64,000 nucleotides of DNA from Erysipelotrichaceae bacterium (GTDB lineage Bacteria > Bacillota_I > Bacilli_A > Erysipelotrichales > Erysipelotrichaceae), in the NCBI GenBank assembly GCA_017454765.1, contig JAFTCJ010000009.1, positions 23,378-87,377 of the forward strand, written 5' to 3'. The notes beneath the pieces were generated by a model. The model worked only from the letters and a program-made list of their open reading frames with translations. It did not search any database and was not told the DNA's origin. The position numbers were made by a program, and so were the translations under genes. Position 1 is the stretch's first letter. Each line of letters opens with the position of its first letter. Below are positions 61,264 through 64,000 of the stretch, in pieces.

Positions 61264-62430
61264 ATGAAATATTCATTCACCAAGATCAATATCAATTCCC
61301 CGTTCCCCACGACCCAGTGCGGACATTCCTGTCAGATCGAAAAACTCTCAGAGTTTCATGATCCGCTCTATGCCAGAGTGTCTGCTTTCCAGAATGACAA
61401 GATCTGGATCATCCACTACTCCTTTGACCTGCTGGCTTTTGATCTGGAACACAGAAATCAGCTGGAAGAAAAACTGCAGGAATATTACCAGGACGAAAGG
61501 ATCAGGGTCATCACCTCAGCGACCCATACACACTATGCCAACAGTGTCAGGGATCCCGAATATGTGAAGTATCTCTTTGATCTTTTATGTCAGGAGACGG
61601 TGAAGATGGAATACCGGGAAGTCCATGACGTCACGACGACCTATCAGAGGCTACACACAACGGCTGTCGGCAAATCCCGTATCTCAGGATATGAGACAGG
61701 ACTGGAAAATCTCTGTCTGATCCGCTTCTATGAGGAAGAGAAAAACTTCTTCAATATCATTTATTACAACTGCCACCCCACAATCCTGCAGGCAAATGTT
61801 CCTTATTTCTCAGCTGAATATCCGGGCTATGTCCTGCATAAGCTGGAAGAAAACGATCCGGACTGCGATTTCACCTTCTTTCAGGGAGCAGCCGGCGATA
61901 TCTCCTCCCGCTTTGTCAGGGACGGCCAGGACTATGATGCCCTGATGAAACTGGGAGACCGCCTCTATGACGATATCCTTTCACTGATGAATGAAAACCC
62001 GGAAAAGAAAGCTCTGACACTCGGCTATAAAGAAGTTCCTATCAAGTACGATCACGAATTCAGACCCATCGATCTTTCCAGGATCAGAAGCGATCTTTCG
62101 GAAAGAGAAATGGAAACGATCCGACTGGGACAGATCGAGCGGGCAAAGCTTGAAAAAACCGCCAACATGATCTTCGGAAAGCTGATCGAAGAAGCCCTGA
62201 TCGTATCCCTGGATCTGGGATCGGTCAAAATCATTTTCTTCCCCAACGAGATCTTCTCTCATTACATGAGTTACATCGATCTGGATAAGGAGATGCTGGT
62301 GAGCTACTCCAACGGCTATGGGCCTTATGTCCTGCCGATCGATTTTGAATATATCACTTATGAGATGTTCACCGATACACTGACCAGGGAGACAAAAGAA
62401 AAGATCATTGAGATCCTTCAGACAATTTAA
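61264..62430 (+). CDS. Neutral/alkaline ceramidase-like hydrolase
   Basis: A 388-residue protein with features of the neutral ceramidase N-terminal domain: SATHTHYANS near residue 86 (metal His), YNCHPTIL near 170 (metal His) and FFQGAAGDISSR near 208. It has no signal peptide, unlike secreted ceramidases, and lacks the long C-terminal domain. Members of this group in Bacillota often have no known substrate, so amide hydrolysis of a lipid is only a family-level inference. The start at 61264 has GAAAGGAAACAT upstream. Confidence 0.72.
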   Translation: MKYSFTKININSPFPTTQCGHSCQIEKLSEFHDPLYARVSAFQNDKIWIIHYSFDLLAFDLEHRNQLEEKLQEYYQDERIRVITSATHTHYANSVRDPEYVKYLFDLLCQETVKMEYREVHDVTTTYQRLHTTAVGKSRISGYETGLENLCLIRFYEEEKNFFNIIYYNCHPTILQANVPYFSAEYPGYVLHKLEENDPDCDFTFFQGAAGDISSRFVRDGQDYDALMKLGDRLYDDILSLMNENPEKKALTLGYKEVPIKYDHEFRPIDLSRIRSDLSEREMETIRLGQIERAKLEKTANMIFGKLIEEALIVSLDLGSVKIIFFPNEIFSHYMSYIDLDKEMLVSYSNGYGPYVLPIDFEYITYEMFTDTLTRETKEKIIEILQTI

Positions 62431-62452
62431 AAGCGGGACCTTGTCCCGCTTT
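62430..62452. terminator. Bidirectional terminator between ceramidase-like and LysM genes
   Basis: A 10-bp stem AAAGCGGGAC / GTCCCGCTTT with a CTT loop, overlapping the ends of both converging genes. Confidence 0.88.
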
Positions 62453-62697
62453 TATTCTGCTTTGGTGAAAGCCTTTTTCTCGGCTTTCTTTTCTTCCTTC
62501 TTCTTCGGTATCAGCAGGATCTGACCTTCTTTGATCTGATCGGGATCGGCGATCCTGTTGCTTTTGGCCAGGATCTCGACTGTGGTGCCCAGTTCCCTGG
62601 CGATCTTGCTTAAGGTATCGCCTTTTTTGACCGTGTATTTTGCAGCCAGAGCCTCATTCACCTGTTTTCTCGTGTTCTTGAACAGCTTTTCCGCCAT
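62452..62697 (-). CDS. Small LysM-domain protein without signal peptide
   Basis: An 81-residue protein: a basic N-terminal helix (about 1-18), one LysM domain (about 20-65, YTVKKGDTLSKIARELG, ending GQILLIP) and a Lys/Glu-rich tail. LysM binds GlcNAc-containing glycans, usually outside the cell, but no signal peptide or membrane helix is seen. It lies one base after the neighbouring membrane protein, which may help it function at the membrane. Confidence 0.82.
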   Translation of the reverse strand: MAEKLFKNTRKQVNEALAAKYTVKKGDTLSKIARELGTTVEILAKSNRIADPDQIKEGQILLIPKKKEEKKAEKKAFTKAE

Positions 62698-62698
62698 C

Positions 62699-63226
62699 TC
62701 ATTTCTCCTTCTTGAAAAATATGTTTCTGATGTTGTTCAAGGCATCGGGGATCGACAGCGGTTTCTGTCTGTCCTTCACTGCCTTGATGTATTTCTCGTC
62801 CTTTTCCCTGATCAGGGAATACAGAGCCTTGTATGCCCCGTCGGCCTCAAAAGTATCCTTGATGATCCTGCTTCCGTCTTTCAGCTTGAGATCGACGGTA
62901 TCATGTCCGCTGTCATGGCTGACCAGCCAGCTTTCGATCTCATCAAAGGAAACGAAACAGGCTGTCTTTGCTTCTCTGTCACCGTAGACAATGATACCTT
63001 TGTCAAAGATGTCCATCACCTTGAAATCCTTCACCAGTTTCATGACGGCCAGTGCCATCAGGATGAAGAAGACGCCCAGAAGACGTACCATCATGTTGTT
63101 GGGGAACATGAGCAGGACACCGATGAAAAGACAGACGATCGGTGCTTTCTTTGGCTTGAAGCAGATCGCCTTCACGAAGTTTCCTTTGCTCTTGCATTCT
63201 TCTACAGGTATATATCTTTTTTCCAT
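62699..63226 (-). CDS. Unrecognised membrane protein with cytoplasmic PH-like region
   Basis: A 175-residue protein with two adjacent helices at about 28-65 and a C-terminal soluble region of about 100 residues (FDKGIIVYGDREAKTACFVSFDEIES) whose beta-strand pattern recalls bacterial PH-like domains. I do not recognise a family. No ribosome site precedes the ATG: the T-run of the upstream EIIB terminator ends just before it, so expression may depend on read-through. Confidence 0.55.
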   Translation of the reverse strand: MEKRYIPVEECKSKGNFVKAICFKPKKAPIVCLFIGVLLMFPNNMMVRLLGVFFILMALAVMKLVKDFKVMDIFDKGIIVYGDREAKTACFVSFDEIESWLVSHDSGHDTVDLKLKDGSRIIKDTFEADGAYKALYSLIREKDEKYIKAVKDRQKPLSIPDALNNIRNIFFKKEK

Positions 63227-63236
63227 ACTTGTTTAA

Positions 63237-63260
63237 AAAGGCAGCCAAGCGGCTGCCTTT
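63237..63260 (-). terminator. Terminator after the EIIB gene
   Basis: A 10-bp stem AAAGGCAGCC / GGCTGCCTTT followed on the minus strand by TTTTTAAAC; 16 bp after the stop. Confidence 0.88.
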
Positions 63261-63276
63261 ACATAATCCTTATCTT

Positions 63277-63762
63277 TTACAGACCGTTCTTGGAGAGCAG
63301 TTCGAGGAAGTTCTCCGTCTCGTTCATTGTCGTCAGTCTGCTGGTCAGCACACCGCCTCTCATTTCGGCGATCTTGCGGTAGCACTTCGCATCCTCTTCA
63401 GTGACGGCGATGGACTTCGTGACCATCTTGTAAGTCGTGCCCTGGATCGGAGCAGCGTTGCCTACGTTGACTTCCTGAACTTCCAGACCGGATTCCATGA
63501 TAGCCAGTGCATCTGACGGGAACTTGGCGATGATGAACATCGTCTCATCCGGATGCTCCTGCGCATACTTGATGGTCTCATCTACTGAGAATACATAAAC
63601 AGTATTGCCTCTGGCAGCCATCGGCAAAGCCATCTTCTGGATCGGGTCAGCAGCTACTTTATCATTGCAGACGATGATCTTGTCCGCACCGATTGAATTC
63701 ATCCAGGTTACAGCGACCTGTCCGTGAATCAGTCTGTTATCAATTCTTAAGTGTTTAATCAT
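63277..63762 (-). CDS. PTS mannose-family EIIB subunit (stand-alone)
   Basis: A 161-residue EIIB of the mannose/fructose/sorbose family. The phosphohistidine is His15 in IDNRLIHGQVAVTW. Length is normal. Neither EIIA, EIIC nor EIID is downstream, because the gene is followed by its own terminator. It may pair with the lone EIIA at 27963. GGAGG precedes the ATG, and a TATAAT with an imperfect cre lies above it. Confidence 0.93.
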   Translation of the reverse strand: MIKHLRIDNRLIHGQVAVTWMNSIGADKIIVCNDKVAADPIQKMALPMAARGNTVYVFSVDETIKYAQEHPDETMFIIAKFPSDALAIMESGLEVQEVNVGNAAPIQGTTYKMVTKSIAVTEEDAKCYRKIAEMRGGVLTSRLTTMNETENFLELLSKNGL

Positions 63763-63781
63763 AAAGATACCTCCATAACAT

Positions 63782-63808
63782 ATTATATCACCCGATAAAG
63801 CGCTTACA
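63782..63808 (-). promoter_or_regulatory. EIIB promoter with near-consensus cre
   Basis: Minus strand: TATAAT (63787-63782), with TGTAAGCGCTTTAT (63808-63795) just upstream. The cre has one mismatch (A for C near its end). Located in the spacer, it would block RNA polymerase. A TTGATG at about 63812 might serve as -35 with a long spacer. Confidence 0.6.
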
Positions 63809-63859
63809 TCAAGTCTTTCTGTATCTCCTGAACAATAAAAAAGTAACCCACCGGCTTAG

Positions 63860-64000
63860 TGAACTGAACCCCAAAATTAGGACAACCTAATGGAGGGGTT
63901 TTTCTTATGAAACTAACGTATGAAGACAAATTAGAGATCTACAGATTATGGAAACTGGATGGCTGGGGAAAAAGAAGGATAGCCAGGAAATTCTGCATCA
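63860..64000 (+). mobile_element. IS3-family insertion sequence, left end (runs off window)
   Basis: The sequence TGAACTGAACCCCAAAATTAG resembles IS150-group IS3 terminal repeats (it ends with GGACAACC). The first ORF begins 47 bp in. The element lies about 50 bp upstream of the EIIB promoter and would separate that gene from anything upstream. Right end is outside the window. Confidence 0.75.
63907..64000 (+). CDS. IS3-family OrfA (helix-turn-helix protein), start only
   Basis: The first 31 codons, MKLTYEDKLEIYRLWKLDGW and onward, are the N-terminal helix-turn-helix of IS3/IS150-type OrfA, which binds the element ends. GGAGGGG precedes the ATG. The remainder is outside the window. Confidence 0.78.
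   Translation, partial: MKLTYEDKLEIYRLWKLDGWGKRRIARKFCI

Noticed and set aside
1..64000. CRISPR arrays, prophage or toxin-antitoxin systems
   Set aside because: No regularly spaced repeats with unique spacers, no phage structural genes and no recognisable toxin-antitoxin pair were seen.

Overview
The window reads as low-to-mid GC Bacillota chromosome. I infer an Erysipelotrichales-like anaerobic gut commensal from several traits: mannose- and galactitol-family PTS parts, a CcpA-type cre site on a sugar ABC promoter, a CBS-regulated Mn pyrophosphatase, many HAD and SIS phosphosugar enzymes, and dense same-strand operons with 1-4 bp overlaps. No rRNA, prophage or CRISPR array is visible. The species cannot be named from the sequence.

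Layout. 1-3610: PTS genes (galactitol-type EIIC and EIIB, mannose-type EIID), then a head-to-head scar where a mannose EIIC and a LevR-type activator have both lost their 5' halves. 3656-7494: HAD phosphatase, M42 peptidase, a NusG paralogue with an ECF-type S component, and a prepilin peptidase. 7599-12287: a minus-strand operon tsaC-ppaC-nagA-DUF1146-membrane protein. 12361-15685: a plus-strand run (TIM-barrel DUF7916-like protein, HAD, UPF0158-GNAT fusion, Nif3), followed by tRNA-Ala(CGC). 15972-19609: alpha/beta hydrolase and a three-gene esterase/esterase/ATP-grasp cassette. 19747-25591: an operon MFS-flavin reductase-mutY-Gfo/Idh-nagA-murQ. 25686-30500: four SIS-domain sugar-phosphate proteins around a lone mannose-type EIIA, plus a MATE exporter. 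30631-34256: a translational GTPase fused to a Rae1/YacP-like NYN nuclease, then a GT2 glycosyltransferase. 34257-38664: a GAF-ABC ATPase and a large FtsX-like permease with a coiled coil. 38723-44756: NUDIX, MDR dehydrogenase, tandem HAD, CutC, membrane-anchored nuclease, ECF sigma factor with a DUF4349 partner. 44843-46675: a complete IS200/IS605 element whose TnpB lacks a zinc finger. 46768-52723: a GH5 cellulase fused to a BcsA-like cellulose synthase, a lipoprotein, a third NagA and a membrane protein. 52830-57717: an ABC importer under a cre-overlapped promoter. 57859-63762: two Gfo/Idh oxidoreductases, HAD, Tag glycosylase, a neutral-ceramidase-like enzyme, LysM protein, membrane protein and a mannose-type EIIB. 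An IS3-family element enters at 63860.

How it fits together. The shared theme is amino-sugar and cell-wall-sugar salvage: three NagA deacetylases, MurQ, four SIS proteins, PTS parts and several phosphosugar HADs. The most unusual items are the GTPase-NYN fusion, the GH5-BcsA fusion, the paired truncation of EIIC and LevR, an ABC ATPase with about 120 extra residues, and a recurring promoter layout (TATAAT, six bases, start codon) that implies leaderless mRNAs at several genes.
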